Source: Rhizobium sp.
Lineage (GTDB): Bacteria > Pseudomonadota > Alphaproteobacteria > Rhizobiales > Rhizobiaceae
Direction of reading: 5' to 3'
Length of the DNA stretch: 13,205 nucleotides
Assembly: GCA_003501385.1 (NCBI GenBank)
Contig: DNPN01000054.1
Span: forward strand, 1 to 13,205
The position numbers were made by a program, and so were the translations under genes. The stretch's first letter is position 1; each line of letters starts with the position of its first letter. Under the pieces are notes generated by a model. It had not been told where the DNA came from. It ran no database searches and saw only the letters and a program-made list of their open reading frames with translations. Shown here one piece after another: positions 6,834-13,162 of this stretch.

Positions 6834-7931
6834 TTATTTCGGCAAAGGCGAGGTGACGCCTTTAACGTGCCAGTCCATAGCGACAATCTCGCCATCGGTC
6901 ATTGTTTTGCCCGCAGCAACACCTTCACTGCCGTCTTGTTTACTGATCGGGCCGGTGAAGGGGGAGAAGCTGCCATCTGCAATTTTCGCTTCAGCAGATT
7001 TGATTTTGCCCATCATATCGGCCGGGATTGCCGGGTTCCAATCCACAGCTTCAACAACTTTGTCAGACACACCGAGGAACGTATTTGCTCCCTTGAATTT
7101 GCCCGCCAGATGAGCCTCGACCGAAGCCTTGAAGAAGGGCGACCAATCTGTCTGCACACAACCGAGATAGGATTTCGGCGCGTATTTCTTCATCGAGGAA
7201 TTGAGGTTGAAGGCGTAAACGCCTGCCTCTTCGCAAGCAGAAATCACCGAAGGCGTGTCTTGGGCATTGGAGAAAATCACGTCGCATTTCTGCGCAATCA
7301 GAGCCTTGGCGGCTTCCTGTTCCTTGGCCGGGTCAAACCACGAATTCACCCAGACAACCGACACTTCTATCTTCGGGTTTACGGCCTGTGCGCCGAGGGC
7401 AAAGGCATTAATGGAGGTGATCAGCTCTGGAATGGCAAAGGCTGACACAGAGCCAAGCTTGCCAGTCTTAGAGAGGGCTGCTGCTGCCATGCCCATGAGG
7501 TAGGTGCCTTGAAAATATTTTGCAGCAAAGGGCGAAAAATTGGGCGCGACTTTAAAACCGGACGCATGCAACACCGACACATCGGGGTGGCGTTTGGCCA
7601 ATTGCAATGCGCCATTTTGATAGCCAAAGGAGCCTGCAATCAAGAACTTGTTACCGTCTGTAATTGTCTTGTTCATGATGCGGTCGGCATCAGGCCCTTC
7701 CGCGATATTTTCGATAATGGTGACCTTGACCTTATCGCCATAGGCAGCCTTGATCGGCTCCAACCCATCGGCGAGGGCGCGCCCCCAACCCACATCGCCA
7801 ATCGGCGATGGCACCACCAGGGCAATACCAAGCGGAGCGGCGGCTGCCGCGTTGCGCACACCAAGTGTGGCCGCGACACCGCCCAAAGCTACGCTTTTCA
7901 TCAAAGTTCTACGGGTCAGTAGATCGCGCAT
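6834..7931 (-). CDS. BMP-family ABC transporter substrate-binding protein with Tat signal
   Basis: A 365-aa periplasmic receptor of the Bmp/Med family (PnrA, NupN and BmpA relatives), which mostly bind nucleosides or purine-like compounds. The N-terminus MRDLLTRRTLMKSVALGG has a twin-arginine motif (TRRTLMK), then an Ala/Gly-rich core and a likely cleavage near AAAA (about 29-32). There is no lipobox Cys, so it is soluble rather than a lipoprotein. Mature-domain landmarks are GDVGWGRALADGLEPIKA near 44, IAGSFGYQNGALQLAKRHP, YFQGTYLMGMAAAALSKTG, and WVNSWFDPAKEQEAAKALI. SNAQDTPSVISACEEAGVYA lies where the ligand-contact Asp is expected. An RBS AAGGGAA lies about 6 nt before the ATG. It starts 21 bp after the amidohydrolase stop, so it sits inside the same operon. 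Ligand specificity is inferred from the enzymes upstream. Confidence 0.94.
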   Translation of the reverse strand: MRDLLTRRTLMKSVALGGVAATLGVRNAAAAAPLGIALVVPSPIGDVGWGRALADGLEPIKAAYGDKVKVTIIENIAEGPDADRIMNKTITDGNKFLIAGSFGYQNGALQLAKRHPDVSVLHASGFKVAPNFSPFAAKYFQGTYLMGMAAAALSKTGKLGSVSAFAIPELITSINAFALGAQAVNPKIEVSVVWVNSWFDPAKEQEAAKALIAQKCDVIFSNAQDTPSVISACEEAGVYAFNLNSSMKKYAPKSYLGCVQTDWSPFFKASVEAHLAGKFKGANTFLGVSDKVVEAVDWNPAIPADMMGKIKSAEAKIADGSFSPFTGPISKQDGSEGVAAGKTMTDGEIVAMDWHVKGVTSPLPK

Positions 7932-7952
7932 TGTAGTTCCCTTTTTTAGATT

Positions 7953-9332
7953 TTAGAGTTCGATGGTTGAAAGTGCAGCTTCGGCATCTGCCGCAAGTTT
8001 TGCTTCATCAAGGCCCGGAAATTCTCCCTTTTCCCAGACGATCCGGCCGTTGATCATTGTCAAATCCGTGGCCATGCCAATGCCAACCTTGGCAATCAGG
8101 CTCAGCGGATCATGGCGTGTGCCCACATAATCCATGCGCCGGGTGTCGATGGCGAATAAGTCCGCCGCCATGCCCGGAGCCAGCCGCCCGATGTGCTTGC
8201 GGCCAAGCAAATCAGCCCCACCCCTGGTGGCGTAGTGGAGGAAATCCGAAGGCGGTGGAACGGCATGATCACGCTTTGACGCCACAAGGCATTGCAGCAT
8301 ATAGGCAGAATGCACGCAGTGCATGAGATTGGAATTGTCGTTGGATGCTGCGCCGTCGCAACCAAGCCCAATGCGAACACCGAAGGCCGCCATGGCCGGA
8401 ATGTCGGTGACTTCCGCACCCACCAGATAGACCGGCTCTGGGCAGTGGGACACGCCTGTTTTGCTGGCCGCCATTGTTTGCAGCTCGGTGTGGTTCAACT
8501 CCCAGCAATGGGCATAGAAGGTATCAGGCCCGGCAAAGCCGATCTCTTCAAGATAATCCACCGTGCGCTTGCCGTGCCGGGCTTCGATGACCGGGCTTTC
8601 GCCTTCGCCAACATGCGTGTGCAGCAGCACGCCCCTGTCGCGGGCAAGCGCAACAGATTCCACAAATGTCTCGCGATAGGCGTTGACCGGCTGGCATGGA
8701 GCCACCACGACTTGGCGCAGGCTGAAAGGGGAGGCGTCATGATAGGTATCAATCAGCCTTGCACAATCTGCAATGAATTCATCGGTGGTTTCCAGCATGG
8801 CATCGGGAATGGTCGAGCCTTCCGATTTTGGCAATGTATTGCCGCCACGCCCAGCGTGGAAACGTATTCCCAGCAGCTCTGCGGCCTCAAACTGCCGATC
8901 AATCAAACGTTTGCCAGCATGGCGCGGAAAGCAATATTGATGGTCAAAGGCCGTGGTGCAGCCATGCTTGATCAATTCGGCCATGGCCGTAACAGATGAA
9001 TGGTAGAAGCAATCTTCTGTGAGCCTTGAGAAAATCGGATAGATGCGATCGAGCCACTCGATCACCGACAGTTTCGTCCAATCCAGCTCGGCGCGATTAC
9101 GCACAAACGTCTGGAAGAAATGGTGGTGCGTGTTGACAAGGCCCGGATACACAAACCAGCCTGATGCATCCCTAATGATGGTATCATGGGCCGCGTTATT
9201 GACAGCGAGGTCGGCACCAATGGCATGAATGGCCGGACCTGCGGTCAAAATATCGACATTGCGCAGAACGGACGGGCCAAAACCGTCATCCACCACCACA
9301 GCTGCACAGTTTTTCAAGAGGTAGCGCGCCAT
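7953..9332 (-). CDS. Amidohydrolase of the 8-oxoguanine deaminase / ATZ-TRZ family
   Basis: A 459-aa metal-dependent deaminase of amidohydrolase subtype III. Metal and catalytic residues are visible: NTHHHFFQ (H69, H71), LHTHVGEGES (H238, with H240), FYAHCWEL (H275) and LGCDGAASNDNSNL (D326). HGCTTAFDHQYCFP near 123-136 is the usual signature of 8-oxoguanine deaminases and hydroxyatrazine-type hydrolases. Such enzymes hydrolyse an exocyclic amino group (or N-alkylamine) from a purine, pyrimidine or triazine. The active-site loop normally reading HCPxSNxxLGSG is HCPEPVYLVGAEV (297-309), a clear departure suggesting an altered substrate pocket. An open frame extends upstream to 9617, but it overlaps the GST gene. 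The ATG at 9332 lies 1 nt after the GST stop and gives the normal family length. A modified or methylated purine is the best guess for substrate; a triazine or pterin cannot be excluded. Confidence 0.92.
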   Translation of the reverse strand: MARYLLKNCAAVVVDDGFGPSVLRNVDILTAGPAIHAIGADLAVNNAAHDTIIRDASGWFVYPGLVNTHHHFFQTFVRNRAELDWTKLSVIEWLDRIYPIFSRLTEDCFYHSSVTAMAELIKHGCTTAFDHQYCFPRHAGKRLIDRQFEAAELLGIRFHAGRGGNTLPKSEGSTIPDAMLETTDEFIADCARLIDTYHDASPFSLRQVVVAPCQPVNAYRETFVESVALARDRGVLLHTHVGEGESPVIEARHGKRTVDYLEEIGFAGPDTFYAHCWELNHTELQTMAASKTGVSHCPEPVYLVGAEVTDIPAMAAFGVRIGLGCDGAASNDNSNLMHCVHSAYMLQCLVASKRDHAVPPPSDFLHYATRGGADLLGRKHIGRLAPGMAADLFAIDTRRMDYVGTRHDPLSLIAKVGIGMATDLTMINGRIVWEKGEFPGLDEAKLAADAEAALSTIEL

Positions 9333-9333
9333 G

Positions 9334-9975
9334 TCAGATAGGTTCCGGTTGCAATTCGTGAAGCCTGTGTATTCCTGGCATTTCAATGAAACCATCCAGA
9401 GCGCGAATTGCGCGAAGCCACAGGCGGATCGAGGGGTAGTCGTCCAACGACACACTGCCATCCGGTGCCAGCGCCACGTAAGGAAAGCAGGCAATGTCGG
9501 CAATGGTTGGCTGATCCGAGGTGAGGAATGCCTCGCCGCGCAACCGCTGCTCCACCAAACCTGCCTCAAGTTCGCGAAGCGCCATCTTGCCTGCCGCTTG
9601 TGCGGCGGCAAGGTCACCGGGGCGCAACAACATTTCGATAAGGCGGGCAGCTCCCAGAGACGCTGTCAAGCGCTGGGAATAGGACAGCCACTGTTGCACG
9701 CGGGCCGTTTGCTGCGGCGTTGTATTGCCAAGCCATTCGGGTGCCTTTTGGGCGGTAAGGTAAACCAGCATGGCAGACGACTCTGTCAGCAAAAGCTCGC
9801 CATCTTCAAGGATGGGAATGGAGCCTGCCGGGTTGAGGGCCAGAAGCTCCAAGCCCAGGTGTTCACGACCGGGATGAAAATCGACGGCGCGCAGCACCAG
9901 CTCGGTCTTTGTCAATGCGGCCAGCAGGCGAACCTTGTAGCAGCTTGGGGAGAGAATATAATCGTAGAGTTTCAT
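9334..9975 (-). CDS. Glutathione S-transferase-fold protein, NdmE-like by context
   Basis: A 213-aa GST: an N-terminal thioredoxin fold beginning MKLYDYILSPSCYKVRLLAA with a Ser/Cys at positions 9-12, the cis-Pro loop NPAGSIPIL (P54) and the glutathione-binding ES pair ESSAML (E65-S66). An all-helical C-terminal domain follows, with TIADIACFPYVALAP (N-capping box region) and a final WLRAIRALDGFIEMPGI. It could bind glutathione. Its place directly behind the cluster-less oxygenase subunit, with ATGA overlap (9972-9975), mirrors ndmE. That GST-homologous protein is required for assembly or activity of the NdmC/NdmD N7-demethylase and is not known to act as a transferase. I infer a structural or scaffolding role; an independent glutathione-dependent step such as ring cleavage or dehalogenation is the alternative. 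Confidence 0.92.
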   Translation of the reverse strand: MKLYDYILSPSCYKVRLLAALTKTELVLRAVDFHPGREHLGLELLALNPAGSIPILEDGELLLTESSAMLVYLTAQKAPEWLGNTTPQQTARVQQWLSYSQRLTASLGAARLIEMLLRPGDLAAAQAAGKMALRELEAGLVEQRLRGEAFLTSDQPTIADIACFPYVALAPDGSVSLDDYPSIRLWLRAIRALDGFIEMPGIHRLHELQPEPI

Positions 9976-10817
9976 TGGGCCACCAGCTGTGCACCATAGG
10001 TATAATCATGCCGCTTCAGCCAGCGGCGATAGGCGACAGAGGTCAGATCGGCCCGTGTGGGAATTTCCATTCCGGGATCCAGAGGCAAAAGACGCGGGAT
10101 CTGGTTTTCGAGGATCGAGCGATCCTGCAGAAAAATCATCTGCTGAAAATGGATCAGGTCCGTCATGGGGGTTTTATCGTCAAACAATGCCATCCAGGGC
10201 CAGACATCGCACAGGTCTTCGGCCAACGGCTGCACAAATAGCGTGATCACATCCCATTCGCCGGGACGTGGGGGTGAGGTTTTATAGAGAACCGAACATG
10301 TTGGCGCAGGCACGCGATACATATAATCGGTGGTGATACCATTTTGCGCAGATTTCGCGGCTTGCGGCTGGAAAAATTTGATCTGTGTCGCCCAGACCTC
10401 GTCAGCGTCCTCGCGGATTTCAACCTTGTAATTCTCAACTTCTGTATGGGGTTCGGCCCCCAGAATATCGGTATGCACAAAGGGAAAATGTGCAATATCA
10501 AGAAAATTCTCAACCGCTCGCAAAGGCGAACACCGCACCCGGACAACGCCAACATCCACCAGACGACGGCCCGGTTGCTCTGCCTCTGGAATGTCGAACA
10601 GCGGTTTTCTGGGCGTGCCCAGCGAGGTCCACACATGTCCGTAACGCTCGATCACAGGCAGAATACGACCGTCCGTGGTTGCAACCTCAGCCTTGCCATC
10701 AGCGCCCTTGGCAACGTGGATTGGATGGCGCATGAGCGCGGTGCTCTGTCCTGTCGTATCAAGTTGGCTTGACATGCCGACGGGATACCATTCGTCCACC
10801 ATAGAGCCGCCCATCAT
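9972..10817 (-). CDS. Rieske-oxygenase catalytic subunit lacking the Rieske cluster, NdmC-like
   Basis: A 281-aa protein with the mononuclear-iron domain of Rieske non-heme oxygenases. The iron site is intact: NFLDIAHFPFVH (N104, D107, H110, H115) plus a carboxylate in QDRSILENQ (D232). The N-terminus MVDEWYPVGMSSQL matches the start of a Rieske domain, and VIERYGHVWTSLGTP matches its end. The intervening cluster-binding part with Cys-X-His...Cys-X2-His is absent, so it cannot hold its own [2Fe-2S] centre. This is the architecture of NdmC, the 7-methylxanthine N7-demethylase subunit that borrows a Rieske cluster from NdmD. The start at 10817 has GAGGGA 6 nt upstream and overlaps the stop of the Rieske protein gene; a longer frame to 10940 would run inside that gene. 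The predicted reaction is O2-dependent N- or O-demethylation or hydroxylation; the exact substrate is unknown. Confidence 0.9.
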   Translation of the reverse strand: MMGGSMVDEWYPVGMSSQLDTTGQSTALMRHPIHVAKGADGKAEVATTDGRILPVIERYGHVWTSLGTPRKPLFDIPEAEQPGRRLVDVGVVRVRCSPLRAVENFLDIAHFPFVHTDILGAEPHTEVENYKVEIREDADEVWATQIKFFQPQAAKSAQNGITTDYMYRVPAPTCSVLYKTSPPRPGEWDVITLFVQPLAEDLCDVWPWMALFDDKTPMTDLIHFQQMIFLQDRSILENQIPRLLPLDPGMEIPTRADLTSVAYRRWLKRHDYTYGAQLVAQ

Positions 10818-11470
10818 GCGTCTTCCCTCAACTGGATGGCTTCCGCTTTTCTGCGCAAGGTTTCCGCGCAACGCGACAGGGTGATGCGACGGCTGACCGT
10901 TGCATCCTGATCGACCAGAATATGCACCAACGTCTCGCAATCACTTTTAGGCACCAACAGAAGCCAGATGGTTTCTCCCGCAAGGGTACATGAGATCACA
11001 CCATTTTCGTTGGCTTTAGCCCCGGCTGCGGATTCTAAAGCAGCGATATCGGCATCAACCGTTACTGTCTTCAGCGGTGCCTGAACTGTGAAAGCTGGAG
11101 GTTCTTCAGTGGGTCTTTCTTGCGCCACCCAAATAATGCCATCACGTTCTTCAACGACGCTATTGCGCAGATTAATGGTTTCGGGAGGAACCAGTCCCGG
11201 ATGGGCAGGAATGCGCTGACACCGCCCATCGCTCGCAAAACTCCAGCCGTGATAAATGCAAGACAGCGTTTCTCCACGCACAAACCCATAGGAGAGACGC
11301 ATGCCGCGATGCGGACAGCGGTCTGAACTGGCCGCCAGCACGCCTGACTGGCTGCGCCATAGCGCGATTTTGCCATCCGGTATCGAGGCAGGAACCACGG
11401 TTGCTTTCGGGACATCCGCCGAAAGCGCCACCGGTATCCATTGATCGTTTTTATACGACAACATCGTCAC
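10814..11470 (-). CDS. Stand-alone Rieske [2Fe-2S] protein with C-terminal extension, electron donor to the next subunit
   Basis: A 218-aa protein. Residues 8-120 form a complete oxygenase-type Rieske domain: WIPVALSADVPK, then CPHRGMRLSYGF (C52, H54) and CIYHGWSFASDGRC (C71, H74), spacing C-X-H-X16-C-X2-H, then GIIWVAQERP. Residues about 130-218 are an extension I do not recognise, predicted to be strand-rich (VISCTLAGETIWLLLVP) and then helical (AETLRRKAEAIQLRE). It could correspond to the linker after the N-terminal Rieske domain of NdmD, but no FMN, NADH or plant-type ferredoxin domain follows. It probably supplies the [2Fe-2S] cluster missing from the next protein, whose ATG overlaps this stop codon. 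The start is GTG at 11470 with a weak GAG 5 nt upstream; ATG at 11464 is an alternative. It is the first gene of the eight-gene operon. Confidence 0.88.
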   Translation of the reverse strand: MTMLSYKNDQWIPVALSADVPKATVVPASIPDGKIALWRSQSGVLAASSDRCPHRGMRLSYGFVRGETLSCIYHGWSFASDGRCQRIPAHPGLVPPETINLRNSVVEERDGIIWVAQERPTEEPPAFTVQAPLKTVTVDADIAALESAAGAKANENGVISCTLAGETIWLLLVPKSDCETLVHILVDQDATVSRRITLSRCAETLRRKAEAIQLREDA

Positions 11471-11633
11471 ATCAACTCGAAATATGTAGTGTTATTTCAG
11501 ATAAATAGCCGGATTGAATGGCGACATGCCCTCACATATTGGGGAGGTTTGCACAAAATCTCAACAATTGCAACGATGACTATAATATGTGCAAAGCTGC
11601 TTGAAGAGAAAAATAATTCTACGTTGCAATAGG
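11471..11633 (-). promoter_or_regulatory. Probable promoter/operator region of the Rieske-amidohydrolase-BMP operon
   Basis: 163 bp without a credible ORF, AT-rich, directly before the first operon gene. Two perfect inverted-repeat pairs are interleaved: TTTGCACA (11548-11555) with TGTGCAAA (11588-11595), 40 bp centre to centre, and ATTGCAACG (11567-11575) with CGTTGCAAT (11622-11630), 55 bp centre to centre. Read on the minus strand, TATTATAG at about 11579-11586 could serve as a -10 box, but no convincing -35 partner was found. GATTGAATG at 11512-11520 copies one arm of the dyad before the MocR gene, and CGGATTGAATGG (11510-11521) is a 12-base identity with 1699-1710. The layout suggests at least one regulator with two sites, possibly looping, but none has been shown to bind. 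Confidence 0.5.
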
Positions 11634-11915
11634 TTATCGGAACGCATCTAAACGTTGGCTTTTGCTCGGCGTGCGCACAATCGTTTCCACCCAAACATCA
11701 ATTGGTCCGAGAGAGCAGCCCATTTCCATTGCGTCAATCAACTCCAACGGCCCTTCCAGAATAAGATCGATGCTGCCATCATCAATTTGAAAAATTGAAT
11801 GGGCCAAACCCAGCTTTTCGGCGTGCTTCTGTATCCAAGGCAAAAAGGAAGCAGCCCCGACGTTGCCGATTATCTGTAGCTTTTCGCATGTATTGCACGA
11901 GTTATGTGGTGTCAT
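11634..11915 (-). CDS. Acylphosphatase-fold protein with substituted catalytic residues
   Basis: A 93-aa protein of acylphosphatase size and pattern. The motif GxVQGVxFR aligns to GNVGAASFL (17-25), and G-W-V-R-N-x-x-D-G aligns to HSIFQIDDG (39-47). After these comes the typical DLILEGPLELIDAMEMGCSLGP stretch: IDLILEGP, helix, then the GP turn and VWVETIVRTP. The phosphate-binding Arg is Leu25 and the catalytic Asn is Gln43, so acylphosphatase activity is unlikely. A short Cys-containing head (NSCNTC, C7 and C10) precedes the fold. I start at ATG 11915, which gives the normal family length; a TTG at 11972 would add 19 residues without a better ribosome site. It lies on the same strand as the UgpC gene and the Rieske operon, with gaps of 176 and 163 bp. 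Fold assignment is by eye; function is unknown. Confidence 0.65.
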   Translation of the reverse strand: MTPHNSCNTCEKLQIIGNVGAASFLPWIQKHAEKLGLAHSIFQIDDGSIDLILEGPLELIDAMEMGCSLGPIDVWVETIVRTPSKSQRLDAFR

Positions 11916-12091
11916 TTTACTGCTTTGGTGGATTGAAATGGCCGTACTGATGGAGGAAACCAAGACGAACAAACGTTCCCATCGGATTCGATCTCCACTC
12001 CACCATCTCTTGGAACCGGCGCAGAATCAATTTCATAGGACGGGAAGAGGATCTCAACCCGATTCTGATCGATGGAACTCGGCTCTCCACG
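11916..12091 (-). other. Gap with two open minus-strand frames but no supported gene
   Basis: Between the UgpC stop and the acylphosphatase-like start, two minus-strand frames stay open. One runs from GTG 12165 inside the UgpC gene (or ATG 12036) to TAA 11917, ending HQYGHFNPPKQ just 1 nt before the next ATG. The other is the UgpC frame after its stop (from 12091), reading VEILFPSYEIDSAPVPRDGG and ending STKAVK with its TGA overlapping the ATG at 11915. Neither has a good start codon with a ribosome-binding site, and I recognise neither product. It may be leader sequence, or the worn 3' end of a gene once coupled to the acylphosphatase-like gene. No clear terminator hairpin is seen after the UgpC gene. 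Confidence 0.4.
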
Positions 12092-13162
12092 TCATAAGCG
12101 CAGGCCCGTATGGGAATCGAAAAGATGAATTTGAGACGGATCAACTTTAACGCCAATTTTGTCACCGCTGCGAATACTGCGACCTCCAGACACTACAAGA
12201 GTTAGCTCTGGCTCTGTCATCGTCGTCACATAGCTCAACGACCCCGTGGATTCCACCAGCGCTATCGAAAGGTCAAAGTCTCCTTGCCCGATGGGCACGA
12301 TTGACAGGTTTTCCGGTCTTAAGCCCAACACCAAATGACGCATCGGCTCCAAAGCACCATGATGAACGAGTGTTTCGGTGACTGCGCCAAACTCAAGTTG
12401 AAGGTGCGCGCCATCTGCGGAAACACGTGCCGGAACAAAATTCATGGCAGGTGAGCCAATGAAGCCAGCAACAAAGCGGTTCGCCGGTTTATCATAAAGT
12501 GCCAACGGATGACCTTGCTGTTCGATCACGCCATCACGCATCACCACAACATGATCGGCCATGGTCATGGCCTCAATCTGGTCATGGGTCACATAGACTG
12601 AGGTTGCTTTTAGCCGATCATGCAGCAAGCGGATTTCTTTGCGCATGTGGACCCGCAGAGAGGCATCGAGGTTCGAGAGCGGCTCATCAAACAAGAACGC
12701 TTTGGGATTTCGAACAATTGCCCGGCTCATGGCAACCCGTTGCCGCTGGCCACCGGAGAGTTCACGCGGATACCGCTTTAGTAACGGCATTAACCCGGTT
12801 GTTGTGGCGACTTCTTCGGCTGCTTTGCGGGCATCGGCCTTATTCACCCCGCGAATGCGCAGGCTATAGGTGAGGTTTTCTTCCACCGTCATGTGCGGAT
12901 AGAGCGCATAGGATTGAAACACCATAGCAACATCGCGCTTGCGTGGCGGTACATTGGTCATCAAATCGCCAGCAATTTTCAGCTCTCCCGTGGAGATTTT
13001 TTCCAATCCGGCCAAGGATCGTAGTAGCGTTGATTTTCCACAACCAGAGGGGCCAACCAGCGCAACAAAACTGCCTTTTTCAATCGAAAGGTCGATGTTT
13101 TTCAGCGCATGGTAGGCACCATAATATTTGTTCACGCCGGTCAATTCGATCTGAAGGGTCAT
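12092..13162 (-). CDS. ugpC: UgpC/MalK-family sugar (CUT1) ABC transporter ATP-binding protein
   Basis: A 356-aa ATPase of a carbohydrate importer. NBD features: Walker A GPSGCGKST (37-45), Q-loop VFQSYALYPHM (Q83), signature LSGGQRQRV (135-143), Walker B AFLFDEP with E160, D-loop SNLDA and H-loop VTHDQIEAM (H193). From about 240 to the end is the OB/TOBE-type regulatory domain of MalK-like proteins (FIGSPAMNFVPAR, LGLRPENLSI, QIHLFDSHTGLRL). The length and ending are normal for UgpC-family proteins. The ATG at 13162 overlaps the stop of the upstream permease gene as ATGA (13159-13162), so it belongs to a sugar-transport operon lying mainly right of the window. Substrate (glycerol-3-phosphate, a disaccharide, a polyol) cannot be told from the ATPase; the symbol denotes the family. 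Confidence 0.95.
   Translation of the reverse strand: MTLQIELTGVNKYYGAYHALKNIDLSIEKGSFVALVGPSGCGKSTLLRSLAGLEKISTGELKIAGDLMTNVPPRKRDVAMVFQSYALYPHMTVEENLTYSLRIRGVNKADARKAAEEVATTTGLMPLLKRYPRELSGGQRQRVAMSRAIVRNPKAFLFDEPLSNLDASLRVHMRKEIRLLHDRLKATSVYVTHDQIEAMTMADHVVVMRDGVIEQQGHPLALYDKPANRFVAGFIGSPAMNFVPARVSADGAHLQLEFGAVTETLVHHGALEPMRHLVLGLRPENLSIVPIGQGDFDLSIALVESTGSLSYVTTMTEPELTLVVSGGRSIRSGDKIGVKVDPSQIHLFDSHTGLRL

Noticed and set aside
6079..7113. 344-codon plus-strand open frame
   Set aside because: It lies wholly antisense to the ATPase and binding-protein genes, which have unmistakable family motifs; the translation has no recognisable domain. The same applies to other plus-strand frames between 3303 and 11470.
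9333..9617. 95-residue N-terminal extension of the amidohydrolase open frame
   Set aside because: It overlaps the well-conserved GST gene in another frame, reads as low-complexity Arg/Trp/Ser-rich translation, and the family-type start lies at 9332, one base after the GST stop.
10818..10940. 41-residue extension of the cluster-less oxygenase subunit
   Set aside because: It lies inside the Rieske protein gene in a different frame; the ATG at 10817 has GAGGGA at good spacing and an ATGA overlap.
9972..11470. Single Rieske oxygenase gene broken by a frameshift
   Set aside because: Both halves begin with their own Rieske-domain N-terminus, each has its own start and stop, and the first carries an extra 90-residue domain. 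A frameshift in one gene would not duplicate the domain start.
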